Below the pieces are notes generated by a model. It had not been told where the DNA came from. It did no database searches and saw only the letters and a program-made list of their open reading frames with translations. From Aquipseudomonas alcaligenes (GTDB taxonomy: Bacteria; Pseudomonadota; Gammaproteobacteria; Pseudomonadales; Pseudomonadaceae), in contig NZ_FTNW01000007.1 of assembly GCF_900156545.1 (NCBI RefSeq), forward strand, positions 186,001 through 250,000: a stretch of 64,000 nucleotides of DNA. Direction: 5' to 3'. This document shows, piece after piece, positions 9,786-18,400 of the stretch (positions within the stretch are counted from its first letter, which is position 1; every line of letters starts with the position of its first letter). The translations under genes were made by a program, and so were the position numbers.

Positions 9786-10532
9786 ATGAACAGACCTATC
9801 CTCCTCAACTGCGACATGGGCGAAAGCTTCGGCGCCTGGCGCATGGGCGACGACGAGCACGCCATGCCGCTGATCGACCAGGCCAACCTGGCCTGCGGCT
9901 TCCATGCCGGCGACCCGCTGATCATGCAGCGCAGCGTGACGCTGGCGGTGCAGCACGGGGTGAGCATCGGCGCGCATCCGTCCTATCCCGATCTGCAGGG
10001 TTTCGGCCGGCGTCACCTGTCCTGCTCGGCGGAAGAGGTGAGCGCGCTGGTGCTGTACCAGCTTGGCGCGCTGGATGCCTTCTGCCGCGCGGCCGGCACC
10101 CAGCTGGCCTACGTCAAACCACACGGCGCGCTGTACAACGATCTGGTGCGCGACGATGCGCTGCTGATCGCCGTGCTGAGTGCCTGCGCCCGCTACCGCG
10201 AGGGTCTGCCACTGATGGTGCTGGCCCGGGCCGATAATGACCGGGAGCGACGCCTCGCCAAGGCGGTCGGCGTGCCGCTTTTGTTCGAGGCGTTCGCCGA
10301 TCGTGCCTACCTGGCTGACGGTCAGCTGGCGCCGCGGCGCCTGGCCGGTGCCGTGCATCACGAGCCGCAGCGCATTCTCGACCAGGCGCTGGCCATCGCC
10401 GCCGGCGAGCCTTTCGCCGACCTCGATGGCAAGCCCCTGCGGCTGCAGGCCGACAGTCTCTGCGTACACGGCGACAACGCCGAGTCGCTGGCCGTGCTGC
10501 GGCGCCTGCGAGCCCAGCTGGACGCCCTGTGA
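9786..10532 (+). CDS. pxpA: 5-oxoprolinase subunit PxpA (LamB/YcsF family)
   Basis: 248 residues. The family hallmarks are the N-terminal [12 protein letters not shown], the [14 protein letters not shown] block and [12 protein letters not shown]. PxpA works with PxpB and PxpC to hydrolyse 5-oxoproline (pyroglutamate) to glutamate using ATP, a housekeeping damage-repair step. It is the first gene of pxpABC: its stop overlaps the GTG start of pxpB by 4 bases, and pxpB overlaps pxpC by 4 bases, indicating tight translational coupling. Confidence 0.94.
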   Translation: MNRPILLNCDMGESFGAWRMGDDEHAMPLIDQANLACGFHAGDPLIMQRSVTLAVQHGVSIGAHPSYPDLQGFGRRHLSCSAEEVSALVLYQLGALDAFCRAAGTQLAYVKPHGALYNDLVRDDALLIAVLSACARYREGLPLMVLARADNDRERRLAKAVGVPLLFEAFADRAYLADGQLAPRRLAGAVHHEPQRILDQALAIAAGEPFADLDGKPLRLQADSLCVHGDNAESLAVLRRLRAQLDAL

Positions 10533-11203
10533 TCCGCCTGGAGCCGGCTGGCGCCGAAGCGCTGCTGCTGGTGCTGGCCGAGGCACCGGATGCCGACTTG
10601 CCGCTGCGCATTGCCGCCCTGGCCGAGCGCATTCGCCTGCAGCTGGGCGAGCTGCTCACCGATCTGGTACCGGGTTGGACAACGCTGCTGCTGCACTACG
10701 ACCTGCTGCGTACCGACCACCTGCAGTTGGCCGAACGCCTGGCACCGCTACTGGAGGCATGGCTGAGCGACTGCACGCCGGCCGTTGCCGGGCGCCTGCA
10801 CGAGATCCCGGTGTGGTACGCCGGCGCGGACCTGGCCAGCGTGGCGCAGGCCTGCGGGCTGTCTGTCGCTGAGGTCATCGAGCTGCACAGCGCCGGCGAG
10901 TACCGGGTCGGCGCCATTGGTTTCGCGCCGGGCTTCGCCTATCTGGGCGGGCTGAGCGAACGTCTGGCTTTGCCACGCCTGGCGACGCCTCGCACAGGTG
11001 TGCCGGCCGGGAGCCTGGCCATCGCTGAACGTCAGACCGCTATTTATCCCCAGGCCTCGCCTGGTGGCTGGCACCTGCTCGGTTTCTCTCCCTGGAAGCT
11101 GTTCGATGTGCGGCGCATGCCGCCCTGCCCGCTGGCCTTGGGTGACCGTGTGCGTTTCGTGCCGGTCGACGAGGCACACTATCGCCGCGAGCTCGCCTTA
11201 TGA
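10529..11203 (+). CDS. pxpB: 5-oxoprolinase subunit PxpB (KipI family)
   Basis: 224 residues from a GTG start that overlaps the pxpA stop. The KipI/allophanate-hydrolase-subunit-1 motifs are visible: HEIPVWYAG followed by DLASVAQ, the [13 protein letters not shown] signature, and [21 protein letters not shown] near the C-terminus. PxpB forms a complex with PxpC for the ATP-dependent step of 5-oxoproline hydrolysis. The neighbourhood (pxpA and pxpC with overlaps) supports this role over the Bacillus sporulation-inhibitor function of the same family. Confidence 0.93.
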   Translation: MIRLEPAGAEALLLVLAEAPDADLPLRIAALAERIRLQLGELLTDLVPGWTTLLLHYDLLRTDHLQLAERLAPLLEAWLSDCTPAVAGRLHEIPVWYAGADLASVAQACGLSVAEVIELHSAGEYRVGAIGFAPGFAYLGGLSERLALPRLATPRTGVPAGSLAIAERQTAIYPQASPGGWHLLGFSPWKLFDVRRMPPCPLALGDRVRFVPVDEAHYRRELAL

Positions 11204-12120
11204 GCGGGCTGCGCGTGCTCAGGCCAGGGCCGCAGAGCCTGCTGCAGGATGCGGGGCGCCTCGGTTGGCAGCATCTGGGAGTGTCGCCCGGCGGTGTGCA
11301 GGATGGTCATGCCGCAGCCTGGGCCAATCGCCTGCTGGGCAATGCCTGGGGCATGCCGCTGCTGGAGATCGCCCTGGGCGGCATGGAGCTGCGCGCCGAG
11401 GCCGAGGTGTGGCTGGCGCTGGCGGGTGCTGAAGCCAGGATCGAGGTCGATGGCCGGGTTGTGCCGAACTGGTCGCGCTTCGCCCTGAGGGCAGGGCAGT
11501 GCCTGAGGATCGGCTTCGCCGTTAGCGGTCAGTATCTCTACCTGGCGGCGGCCGGAGGCTTCGCCGCCGAGCCGGTACTGGGCAGTATCAGCGCGCAGGT
11601 GCGCGAGCGCTTGGGTGGGCTGGATGGTGCGGGTGCCGCACTGGTCGAGGGCGATCTGCTGGCCTGTGCCGGCGGGGCCTGCGTCCGTGCTGCCAGCGTG
11701 CCCTGGCCTTATCGGCCGAACTACCGGGCCACGCCCCTGCTGCGGGTGATCACCGGTGGCGATGCCGTGGCGTTCAGTGAGGCGGCGCTGGCGGCTTTTT
11801 TCGGCCAGGCCTGGCAGTTGGCGCCGCAGTCCGATCGCATGGGCGCACGGCTGCGAGGAGAGCCCCTGGTGGCGCCTGCGCGGCAATGGTCGCTGGGCGT
11901 GGCGCGAGGTGCCGTCCAGGTGCCGCCGGACGGTCAGCCGATCATCCTGCAGGCCGACCGCCAGACCATGGGCGGCTACCCCGTCCTTGGCTGGCTGCAT
12001 CCGCTGGATCAGTGGCGTCTGGCGCAATGCCAGGCTCGGCAGAGTCTGCGTTTTACCCAAGTCAGTGTCAGTGACGCCCAGGCAGAGCTACGCGAGTTCT
12101 ACCGCTTCTTCAGAGGCTGA
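11200..12120 (+). CDS. pxpC: 5-oxoprolinase subunit PxpC (KipA family)
   Basis: 306 residues. Recognised by the allophanate-hydrolase-subunit-2/KipA signature: LRPGPQSLLQDAGRLGWQHLGVSPGG at the start (residues about 5-30), NRLLGN, LEIALGGMEL, the SDRMGARLRGEPL block and the late GGYPVLG. It is the partner of PxpB in 5-oxoprolinase. The last gene of the operon, it is followed by a hairpin terminator that lies between it and the oppositely oriented repeat-protein gene. Confidence 0.93.
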   Translation: MSGLRVLRPGPQSLLQDAGRLGWQHLGVSPGGVQDGHAAAWANRLLGNAWGMPLLEIALGGMELRAEAEVWLALAGAEARIEVDGRVVPNWSRFALRAGQCLRIGFAVSGQYLYLAAAGGFAAEPVLGSISAQVRERLGGLDGAGAALVEGDLLACAGGACVRAASVPWPYRPNYRATPLLRVITGGDAVAFSEAALAAFFGQAWQLAPQSDRMGARLRGEPLVAPARQWSLGVARGAVQVPPDGQPIILQADRQTMGGYPVLGWLHPLDQWRLAQCQARQSLRFTQVSVSDAQAELREFYRFFRG

Positions 12121-12134
12121 GAACCAGAAAGGGC

Positions 12135-12166
12135 GAAGGCGCCACGGTGGGCGCCTTCTGGTTTAC
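12135..12166 (+). terminator. Probable intrinsic terminator after pxpC
   Basis: A 9-bp stem GAAGGCGCC/GGCGCCTTC with loop ACGGTG, then TGGTTT. It sits between two convergent genes and might work in both directions, though the U-run is only clear for pxpC. Confidence 0.7.
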
Positions 12167-12216
12167 GAGCTGTGCACACGTCATCGCTTGCTGGCTCCTG
12201 ACTTCCTCGGGCTGAC

Positions 12217-12861
12217 TCAGGCGACATTGCTGCCGGTGCGGTCATAACCATCTTCGGCGACGTTGCTGCCAGTGCGGTCGAAGCCGTCTTCGGCGACGTT
12301 GCTGCCAGTGCGGTCGAAGCCGTCTTCGGCGACGTTGCTGCCAGTGCGGTCGAAGCCGTCTTCGGCGACGTTGCTGCCAGTGCGGTCGAAGCCGTCTTCG
12401 GCGACGTTGCTGCCAGTGCGGTCGAAGCCGTCTTCGGCGACGTTGCTGCCAGTGCGGTCGAAGCCATCTTCGGCGACGTTGCTGCCAGTGCGGTCGAAGC
12501 CGTCTTCGGCGACGTTGCTGCCAGTGCGGTCGAAGCCATCTTCGGCGACGTTGCTGCCAGTGCGGTCGAAGCCGTCTTCGGCGACGTTGCTGCCAGTGCG
12601 GTCGAAGCCATCTTCGGCGACGTTGCTGCCAGTGCGATCGAAGCCATCTGCGGCTACGGCGCTGCCGGTACGGTCATAGCCATCTTCGGCGAGGTTGCTG
12701 CCGGTGCGGTCGAAGCCATCTGCGGCTACAGCGCTGCCGGTGCGGTCATAACCATCTTCGGCGAGGTAGCTGCCAGTGCGGTCGAAGCCGTCGGCGGCGA
12801 AGGTGATGCCGCTGGCGGCAAAGGTGGAGAGGAGAAGGGCGGTGAGGATTTGCTTTTTCAT
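12217..12861 (-). CDS. Secreted acidic protein of 16 tandem DG[FY]DRTGS repeats
   Basis: 214 residues: a 22-residue signal peptide (MKKQILTALLLSTFAASG then ITFA) and exactly 192 residues, which is 16 units of 12. The dominant unit is EDGFDRTGSNVA. The first five units vary (ADGFDRTGSYLA, EDGYDRTGSAVA, ADGFDRTGSNLA, EDGYDRTGSAVA, ADGFDRTGSNVA) and the rest are nearly invariant. Each unit carries two or three acidic residues and one Arg, so the mature protein is strongly acidic; it has no Cys and no membrane segment. I infer periplasmic or extracellular location. The spaced Asp/Gly/Asn pattern could bind calcium or form a repetitive beta structure, but it does not match the RTX nonapeptide or EF-hand consensus. 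Short secreted proteins with related AEDGxDRTGS units occur in Pseudomonas as uncharacterised proteins, to my knowledge. A GGAG lies 9 bases before the ATG. Function unknown. Confidence 0.8.
   Translation of the reverse strand: MKKQILTALLLSTFAASGITFAADGFDRTGSYLAEDGYDRTGSAVAADGFDRTGSNLAEDGYDRTGSAVAADGFDRTGSNVAEDGFDRTGSNVAEDGFDRTGSNVAEDGFDRTGSNVAEDGFDRTGSNVAEDGFDRTGSNVAEDGFDRTGSNVAEDGFDRTGSNVAEDGFDRTGSNVAEDGFDRTGSNVAEDGFDRTGSNVAEDGYDRTGSNVA
12220..12795 (-). repeat. 36-bp tandem repeat array, 16 units, in frame
   Basis: 576 bases of head-to-tail 36-bp units, coding for the repeats of the secreted protein. Units near 12256-12650 differ mainly at one synonymous position (GTC or ATC in the unit as read on the plus strand, so GAC or GAT for Asp). 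Units closer to the signal peptide are more diverged. There are no spacers between units. Copy-number change would keep the reading frame. Confidence 0.95.
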
Positions 12862-13232
12862 CTTGGTCGGCTCCGTATTGGGGGCTGGAAGTTGGCTACG
12901 GGGCTCATGTTAATTGGATTTTTTCGATTAAAAAGTTGACGCTGGCAATGATGAATATCGATGTGGGTGATAGTTAATTAAGTAATTGATTTAAAATTAT
13001 TTATTTGTATTTTTGAGGATATTTTCATGTGCTATGAGGGTTTTGCAGAGTGATTGTTAATATCGAATAAATAGATATTTTTTCTGATCTTCACGCGTAT
13101 GCCGACACTGCGCACTTCGGAATCCCCGAGACCGGCCGATAACGCTAAGCTCTTGTCGAGGCCCTTTGCAGTGGATGGATCCTGGGAGAGGGAGCGCTTG
13201 GATAATAAGAACGGCAGTGAAGTGGAGTTTCG
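12862..13232. other. AT-rich intergenic region upstream of two divergent genes
   Basis: 371 bases between the repeat-protein start and the binding-protein start. From about 12905 to 13085 the base composition is sharply AT-rich (runs such as TTAATTAAGTAATTGATTT near 12970-12990), in strong contrast to the GC-rich surroundings. No protein-coding frame is convincing. The region must hold both promoters; TTGACG at 12936-12941 resembles a -35 box but lacks a good -10 box at the right distance. It is a candidate site for an H-NS-like silencer of the MvaT/MvaU type. Confidence 0.6.
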
Positions 13233-14375
13233 ATGATGTTGCGACGGCTGATGGTCGGGCTGGCCATCTGTAGTGCACTGTTCAGCAATGGCCGGGTGTG
13301 GGCCGAGCCCGGCATCAATGCGGGCGAACTGCGCTTGGGCATGGTCAATGCACAGAGCGGCCCAGCCGCCGGTCTCGGTCGGGGCCTGCTGCAAGGTACA
13401 CAGGCCTACTTTCAGCGCGTCAATGCCAATGGCGGCATTCATGGTCGGCGGTTGAGCATGGAGGTGCGCGATGACGGTTATGAGCCGCGTCGCACTGCCG
13501 AGCTGACACAGGCGCTGATCGCGTCTGGCCGCGTGTTTGCTCTCCTGGGCTACGTCGGCACCCCGACCTCGCGTGCGGCCATGCCCGCCGTGCTTGAGGC
13601 GGGCGTGCCTTACCTGTTTCCCTTCACCGGTGCCGAGGTGTTGCGGCAGCCAGTCCACCCCTGGGTCTTCAACGTACGGGCTTCCTATTTCGCCGAGACC
13701 GAAGTGTTGGCGGGTTACATGACCGAAGCGCTGGGGCTGCGTCGCATTGCCCTGCTCATGCAGGATGATTCCTTTGGCGAGTCGGCCAAGAGTGGGCTGT
13801 CAGGTGCCCTGCATCTGCGGGGGCTGAAGCTCGAGGGCGAGGCCCGTTTCCTGCGCAATTCGCTGGACGTCGGAGATGCCCTGGCGCGTCTGCGGGACGT
13901 GCAGCCTGAAGCGATCTTCTTTGTGGGTACCTACAAGCAGCTGGCAGCGGCGGTGCGCGAGGCGCGGGCCAAGGGCATGCAGGCGCGTTTTTTTACCGTC
14001 TCCTTCGTCGGGACCGACGACTTTATCGCCGAGGCGGGGGCTCTGGCGGAGGGCGTACTGATTTCCCAAGTGGTGCCTTCGCCCGATGATGTGTTTCTGC
14101 CCGTGGTGCGGGACTACCGGGAGGATATGGCCGACAGCCCCCTGGGCTACACCTCGCTGGAGGGCTATCTCAACGCGGCCGTGCTGGTCGAGGCGCTGCG
14201 CCGGGCGGGTCCTCAGCCTACCCGGGCGCGCCTGGTCAAGGAGCTGTCCATGCTGGACACCGACCTGGGCGGTTTCCGTGTCACTTTCGGTCCCGACGAC
14301 CACCAGGGCTCCGATGCCGTGTTTCTGACCCGCATCGAGCAGGGCAAGGCGGTGCCGGTGCGCCGCCAGCCCTGA
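13233..14375 (+). CDS. LivJ-type periplasmic binding protein (Peripla_BP_6), orphan
   Basis: 380 residues. A signal peptide (MMLRRLMVGLAICSALFSN, cut near VWA) precedes a leucine/isoleucine/valine-binding-like fold: LGMVNAQSGPAAGLGRGLLQG, RVNANGGIHGRRL, FALLGYVGTPTS, RRIALLMQDDSFGES. ATG codons at 13233 and 13236 are both possible; GGAG upstream at 13214-13217 fits either. There is no liv-type permease or ATPase nearby, so it may be an orphan binding protein that feeds a receptor or transporter elsewhere. It converges on dppF, with only 7 bases between the stops. The ligand is unknown. Confidence 0.82.
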   Translation: MMLRRLMVGLAICSALFSNGRVWAEPGINAGELRLGMVNAQSGPAAGLGRGLLQGTQAYFQRVNANGGIHGRRLSMEVRDDGYEPRRTAELTQALIASGRVFALLGYVGTPTSRAAMPAVLEAGVPYLFPFTGAEVLRQPVHPWVFNVRASYFAETEVLAGYMTEALGLRRIALLMQDDSFGESAKSGLSGALHLRGLKLEGEARFLRNSLDVGDALARLRDVQPEAIFFVGTYKQLAAAVREARAKGMQARFFTVSFVGTDDFIAEAGALAEGVLISQVVPSPDDVFLPVVRDYREDMADSPLGYTSLEGYLNAAVLVEALRRAGPQPTRARLVKELSMLDTDLGGFRVTFGPDDHQGSDAVFLTRIEQGKAVPVRRQP

Positions 14376-14382
14376 GTCTCGC

Positions 14383-15354
14383 TCAGCTCCCGATTACCTC
14401 GGCGTGGTGGCAGGCCACCTGGCGCGCCTCGATCAGGCGCAATTCCGGTACTTCCACGCGGCAGCGCTCGCTGGCGTGCGGGCAGCGCTTGTGGAAGGCG
14501 CAGCCGGGTGGTGGATCGAGTGGGTTGGGCAGTTCGCCGGCAATCTTGATCTTCGGTTTGGTCGGGGCCGGGTGGATGGCCGGGGTGGCCGAGAGCAGGG
14601 CGCGGGTGTAGGGATGCAGCGGCCGCTCGTAGATCAGCGCCGCCGGGCCCATCTCGGCCGGGCGGCCGAGGTACATCACCAGCACGTCGTCGGCCACGTG
14701 GCGCACCACCGCCAGGTTGTGCGAGATGAATACGTAGCCGGTCCGGTACTGCTCCTGCAGGTCCATAAACAGGTTGAGCACCTGCGCCTGGATCGACACG
14801 TCCAGCGCCGAGGTCGGCTCGTCCGCTACCAGCACCTTGGGCTGCAGCATCATGGCGCGGGCCAGGGCGATGCGCTGGCGCTGGCCGCCGGAGAACATGT
14901 GCGGGTAGCGCTGGTAGTGCTCGGGGCGCAGACCGACCTGCTGCATCATGCTCTGCACCCGCTCGCGGCGCTCGGCGCGCGACAGACCGGTGTTGATCAG
15001 CAGCGGCTCGGCCAGCTGGTCGCCGATCTTCTGCCGCGGGTTGAGCGAGGCGTAGGGGTTCTGGAACACCATCTGCACATCGCGGCGCAGTTGCTTGCGC
15101 TGGGCCTTGTCGGCACCGGCCACTTCCTGCCCGGCGATCTGCAGGCTGCCGGTGCTGGGCTCCTCGATCAGGGTCAGGGCGCGCGCCAGGGTCGACTTGC
15201 CGCAGCCGGATTCGCCGACCACCGCCAGGGTCTTGCCGGCTTCCAGCGAAAACGACACGCCATTCAGTGCGCGCACCAGGGCATTGGGCTTGAACAGGCC
15301 GCGGGAGATTTCGTAGTGCCGGGTCAGCTCGCGGGCTTCGAGAACGACGCTCAT
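14383..15354 (-). CDS. dppF: Dipeptide ABC transporter ATPase DppF
   Basis: 323 residues. ABC ATPase of the peptide/nickel family: Walker A GESGCGKST, signature FSGGQRQRIALARAM, Walker B VLVADEPTSALD, and the oligopeptide-type C-terminal Cys cluster (PGCAFHKRCPHASERC) with the LPNPLDPP segment. It pairs with DppD to energise DppBC. It is the last gene of the operon, and its ATG overlaps the dppD stop (TGATG). The locus lacks the usual downstream regulator on this side. Confidence 0.94.
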   Translation of the reverse strand: MSVVLEARELTRHYEISRGLFKPNALVRALNGVSFSLEAGKTLAVVGESGCGKSTLARALTLIEEPSTGSLQIAGQEVAGADKAQRKQLRRDVQMVFQNPYASLNPRQKIGDQLAEPLLINTGLSRAERRERVQSMMQQVGLRPEHYQRYPHMFSGGQRQRIALARAMMLQPKVLVADEPTSALDVSIQAQVLNLFMDLQEQYRTGYVFISHNLAVVRHVADDVLVMYLGRPAEMGPAALIYERPLHPYTRALLSATPAIHPAPTKPKIKIAGELPNPLDPPPGCAFHKRCPHASERCRVEVPELRLIEARQVACHHAEVIGS

Positions 15355-16328
15355 CAGGCCACCTCCGCGGTCAGGTTGAGGGGGTAGAAGCAGCGCACCG
15401 CGCCGCGTGTGTGCGTCTCCAGCGGCGGGCGTTGCTCACGGCAGTGCGGCTGGGCATAGGGGCAGCGCGGCGACAGCAGGCAGCCGGCCGGGCGGTCATA
15501 GCGGCCGGGGACGATGCCGGGCAGGGTGGCCAGGCGTTCGGCGCCCAGGCTGTGCTCGGGAATGGCCTTGAGCAGCGCCTCGGTATAGGGGTGGGTCGGT
15601 GAGTCGAACAGGGTCGGCACGCTGCCGATCTCCACCGCTTGCCCGGCGTACATCACACAGACGCGCTGGGCGGTTTCGGCGACCACGGCCAGGTCGTGGG
15701 TGATCAGCACCAGGCCCATGCCCTCGCTGCGCTGCAGGTCGAGCAGCAGGTCCATGACCTGCGCCTGGATGGTCACGTCCAGCGCGGTGGTCGGCTCGTC
15801 GGCGATCAGCAGCTTGGGTTCTGCAGCGATCGCCATGGCGATCGCCACGCGCTGGCTCATGCCGCCGGAAAGCTGGTGCGGGTAGGCGTCGAGACGGCTG
15901 GCGGCGCCGGGAATCTCCACCCGCTCCAGCAGCTGCAGGGCGCGCACGCGGGCGGCCTTGCCCTTGAGGCCAAGGTGCTGGCGCAGCACTTCCTCGATCT
16001 GGAAGCCGACCGTGTAGCTGGGGTTGAGCGCGGTCATCGGGTCCTGGAACACCATGGCCAGGTCCTTGCCCACCACCTGGCGGCGCTGACGGCCCTTGAG
16101 GGTGAGCATGTCGTGGTCGTCGAAGCGCAGGCTGTCGGCGCGCACGATGCCGGGAGCGTCGATCAGGCCCATCAGCGCCATCATGGTCACCGACTTGCCG
16201 GAGCCGGATTCGCCGACAATGGCCAGCACTTCGCCCTTGTCCACAGACAGGTCGAGGCCGTCGACCACGGGTATGGCATCGGCCGTGCCGAAGCGCACGG
16301 ACAGGTTGCGGATGTCGAGCAGACTCAT
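15354..16328 (-). CDS. dppD: Dipeptide ABC transporter ATPase DppD
   Basis: 324 residues. Walker [10 protein letters not shown], signature [14 protein letters not shown], Walker [14 protein letters not shown]-loop [12 protein letters not shown], and a C-terminal peptide-transporter Cys motif ([17 protein letters not shown]) that may bind an iron-sulfur cluster as proposed for this family. It is coupled to dppF by a TGATG overlap. An inverted repeat of the GTAGCCCGGATG type lies between its start and dppC. Confidence 0.94.
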   Translation of the reverse strand: MSLLDIRNLSVRFGTADAIPVVDGLDLSVDKGEVLAIVGESGSGKSVTMMALMGLIDAPGIVRADSLRFDDHDMLTLKGRQRRQVVGKDLAMVFQDPMTALNPSYTVGFQIEEVLRQHLGLKGKAARVRALQLLERVEIPGAASRLDAYPHQLSGGMSQRVAIAMAIAAEPKLLIADEPTTALDVTIQAQVMDLLLDLQRSEGMGLVLITHDLAVVAETAQRVCVMYAGQAVEIGSVPTLFDSPTHPYTEALLKAIPEHSLGAERLATLPGIVPGRYDRPAGCLLSPRCPYAQPHCREQRPPLETHTRGAVRCFYPLNLTAEVA

Positions 16329-16345
16329 AGGGCTGCCTCCGATTC

Positions 16346-16408
16346 GTAGCCCGGATGCAATCCGGGGTGGGCCAGCTCGGAGGTATTCCCGGATGGCATC
16401 CGGGCTAC
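16346..16408. repeat. Inverted repeat of the GTAGCCCGGATG...CATCCGGGCTAC type between dppC and dppD
   Basis: GTAGCCCGGATGCAATCCGGG at the left and CCCGGATGGCATCCGGGCTAC at the right form a large imperfect hairpin, each arm itself being partly self-complementary. It lies inside the dpp operon, downstream of the dppC stop and before the dppD start. Elements of this kind are common dispersed repeats in pseudomonads and other Gammaproteobacteria. It may modulate mRNA stability between the permease and ATPase genes. Confidence 0.75.
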
Positions 16409-16430
16409 ATACATGGTCATGGCGGGCTCC

Positions 16431-17342
16431 TTACTGCGCATTCTTCAGTTTCGGGTCGAGCGCATCGCGCAGCCCGTCGCCCATCAGGTTGATCGCCAGC
16501 ACGCTGAGCAGGATGGTCAGCCCCGGCAGCGACACCACCCACCAGGCGCGCTCGATGTAGTCGCGCGCCGAGGCCAGCATGGTGCCCCACTCGGGTGTCG
16601 GCGGCTGCACGCCGAGGCCGAGGAAGCCCAGGGCGGCGGCGTCGAGGATGGCCGAGGAGAAGCTCAGGGTGGCCTGCACGATCAGCGGCGCCATGCAGTT
16701 GGGCAGCACGGTGACGAACATCAGTCGCGGCAGGCTGGCCCCTGCCAGCCGCGCGGCGGTGACGTAGTCGCGGCCCAGCTCGCCCATTACCGCGGCGCGG
16801 GTCAGGCGCACGTAGGAGGGCAGCGAGACGATGGCGATGGCGATCACCGTGTTGATCAGCCCCGGGCCGAGGATGGCGACGATGGCCACGGCCAGCAGTA
16901 GCGAGGGCAGGGCCAGCATGATGTCCATCAGGCGCATGATCGAGGGGCCGAGCAGGCGCGGGAAGAAGCCGGCGACCAGGCCCAGGAGGATGCCGGGGAT
17001 CAGCGACAGCAGCACCGAGGCCAGGCCGATCAGCAGCGACAGGCGCGCGCCGTGGATCAGCCGCGAGAGCAGGTCGCGGCCCAGTTCGTCGGTGCCGAGC
17101 AGGAAGCGCGTCTGCCCGCCTTCCAGCCAGGCCGGCGGCGTGAGCAGGGCGTCGCGGAACTGCTCGCTGGGATCGAAGGGCGCCACCCAGGGCGCGAACA
17201 GCGCGCAAAACAGTATCAGCAGCATGAACAGCAGGCCGCCGACGGCGCCCTTGTTATGGGCAAAGGCCTGCCAGAACTCCTTGAGCGGCGAGGGGTAGAA
17301 CAGTGCCTGGTCGGAGACCGGCGCAGCGTTGGCTTGAGTCAT
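16431..17342 (-). CDS. dppC: Dipeptide ABC transporter permease DppC
   Basis: 303 residues. An N-terminal cytoplasmic segment (SPLKEFWQAFAHNKGAV) leads into about six membrane spans. The binding-protein-dependent permease EAA loop is visible as EWGTMLASARDY and the OppC-type lead RFLLGTDELGRDLLSRLIHGAR is present. Forms the membrane channel with DppB for uptake of dipeptides and related compounds. It starts 12 bases after the dppB stop. Confidence 0.94.
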   Translation of the reverse strand: MTQANAAPVSDQALFYPSPLKEFWQAFAHNKGAVGGLLFMLLILFCALFAPWVAPFDPSEQFRDALLTPPAWLEGGQTRFLLGTDELGRDLLSRLIHGARLSLLIGLASVLLSLIPGILLGLVAGFFPRLLGPSIMRLMDIMLALPSLLLAVAIVAILGPGLINTVIAIAIVSLPSYVRLTRAAVMGELGRDYVTAARLAGASLPRLMFVTVLPNCMAPLIVQATLSFSSAILDAAALGFLGLGVQPPTPEWGTMLASARDYIERAWWVVSLPGLTILLSVLAINLMGDGLRDALDPKLKNAQ

Positions 17343-17354
17343 ATCCGGGCCTCC

Positions 17355-18365
17355 TTAGCGCTGATGACGGATACGTGGGTTAACTAGGCCGTAGAGCACG
17401 TCCACGACGAAGTTGACCAGGATCACCAGGCAGGCGATCAGCAGGATGCCGTTCTGCACCACCGGGTAGTCGCGGGCGCCGATGGCCTCGATCAGCCACT
17501 TGCCGATGCCCGGCCAGGAGAAAATGGTCTCGGTCAGCACGGCGCCGGCCAGCAGGGCACCGACCTGCAGGCCGAACACGGTGAGCACCGGGATCAGCGC
17601 GTTGCGCAGGCCATGCACGAACACCACGCGTGCCGGCGACAGGCCCTTGGCGCGGGCGGTGCGGATATAGTCCTCGCGCAGCACTTCGAGCATGGCCGAG
17701 CGGGTCATGCGCGCGATCACCGCCAGCGGGATGGTGCCGAGCACCACGGCCGGCAGGATCAGGTGCATCAGCGCGTCCTGGAAGGCGCCTTCCTCTTCAC
17801 TGAGCAGGGTGTCGATCAGCATGAAGCCGGTGACCGGCTCGATGTCGTAGAGCAGGTCGATGCGTCCGGACACCGGCGTCCAGCCCAGGTACACCGAGAA
17901 GAACATGATCAGCAGCAGGCCCCACCAGAAGATCGGCATCGAGTAGCCGGCCAGCGACACCCCCATCACGCCGTGGTCGAACAGCGAGCCGCGCTTGAGG
18001 GCGGCGATCACCCCGGCGATCACCCCGAGCGTGCCGGCGAACAGCAGGGCCGCCAGGGACAGCTCCAGGGTGGCCGGGAACAGGGTGAGAAACTCCTCCC
18101 ACACGCCCTCGCGGGTGCGCAGCGATTCGCCCAGGTCCCCCTGAGCCAGCTTGCCGATGTAGTCCAGGTACTGGGCCGGCAGCGGCTTGTCGAGGCCCAG
18201 GCGGTGCATGGCCTCGGCGTGCATCTCGGGGTCGACGCGGCGTTCGCCCATCATCACTTCCACGGGGTCGCCGGGGATCAGACGGATTAGCGCGAAGGTC
18301 AGCAGGGTGACGCCGAAGAAGGTGGGGATCAGCAGCCCCAGGCGTCTGGCGATAAAGGACAGCAT
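17355..18365 (-). CDS. dppB: Dipeptide ABC transporter permease DppB
   Basis: 336 residues from MLSFIARRLGLLIPTFFGVT, the standard DppB/OppB N-terminus. The frame runs upstream to 18485, but that part lies in the REP-like element and is not conserved. Family features: LTFALIRLIPGDPVEVMMG, the periplasmic region with LGLDKPLPAQYLDYIGKL, and the EAA loop EVLREDYIRTARAKGL. Partner of DppC. The 157-base gap upstream holds a REP-like element, which may lower permease expression relative to the binding proteins. Confidence 0.94.
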   Translation of the reverse strand: MLSFIARRLGLLIPTFFGVTLLTFALIRLIPGDPVEVMMGERRVDPEMHAEAMHRLGLDKPLPAQYLDYIGKLAQGDLGESLRTREGVWEEFLTLFPATLELSLAALLFAGTLGVIAGVIAALKRGSLFDHGVMGVSLAGYSMPIFWWGLLLIMFFSVYLGWTPVSGRIDLLYDIEPVTGFMLIDTLLSEEEGAFQDALMHLILPAVVLGTIPLAVIARMTRSAMLEVLREDYIRTARAKGLSPARVVFVHGLRNALIPVLTVFGLQVGALLAGAVLTETIFSWPGIGKWLIEAIGARDYPVVQNGILLIACLVILVNFVVDVLYGLVNPRIRHQR

Positions 18366-18400
18366 TGCGTTGTGGTACTCCGCATCATCAGGTTTGTACT

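Noticed and set aside
12220-12795. 36-bp direct repeats resembling a CRISPR array
   Set aside because: Units follow each other without spacers, are in frame, and code for a signal-peptide-led repeat protein; no cas genes are present.
12936-12941. TTGACG as -35 box of the LivJ-type gene
   Set aside because: No acceptable -10 hexamer lies 16-18 bases downstream and it is almost 300 bases from the gene.
13032-13658. 208-codon minus-strand frame over the start of the LivJ-type gene
   Set aside because: It is antisense to a clear signal peptide and periplasmic-binding fold and extends into AT-rich non-coding DNA.
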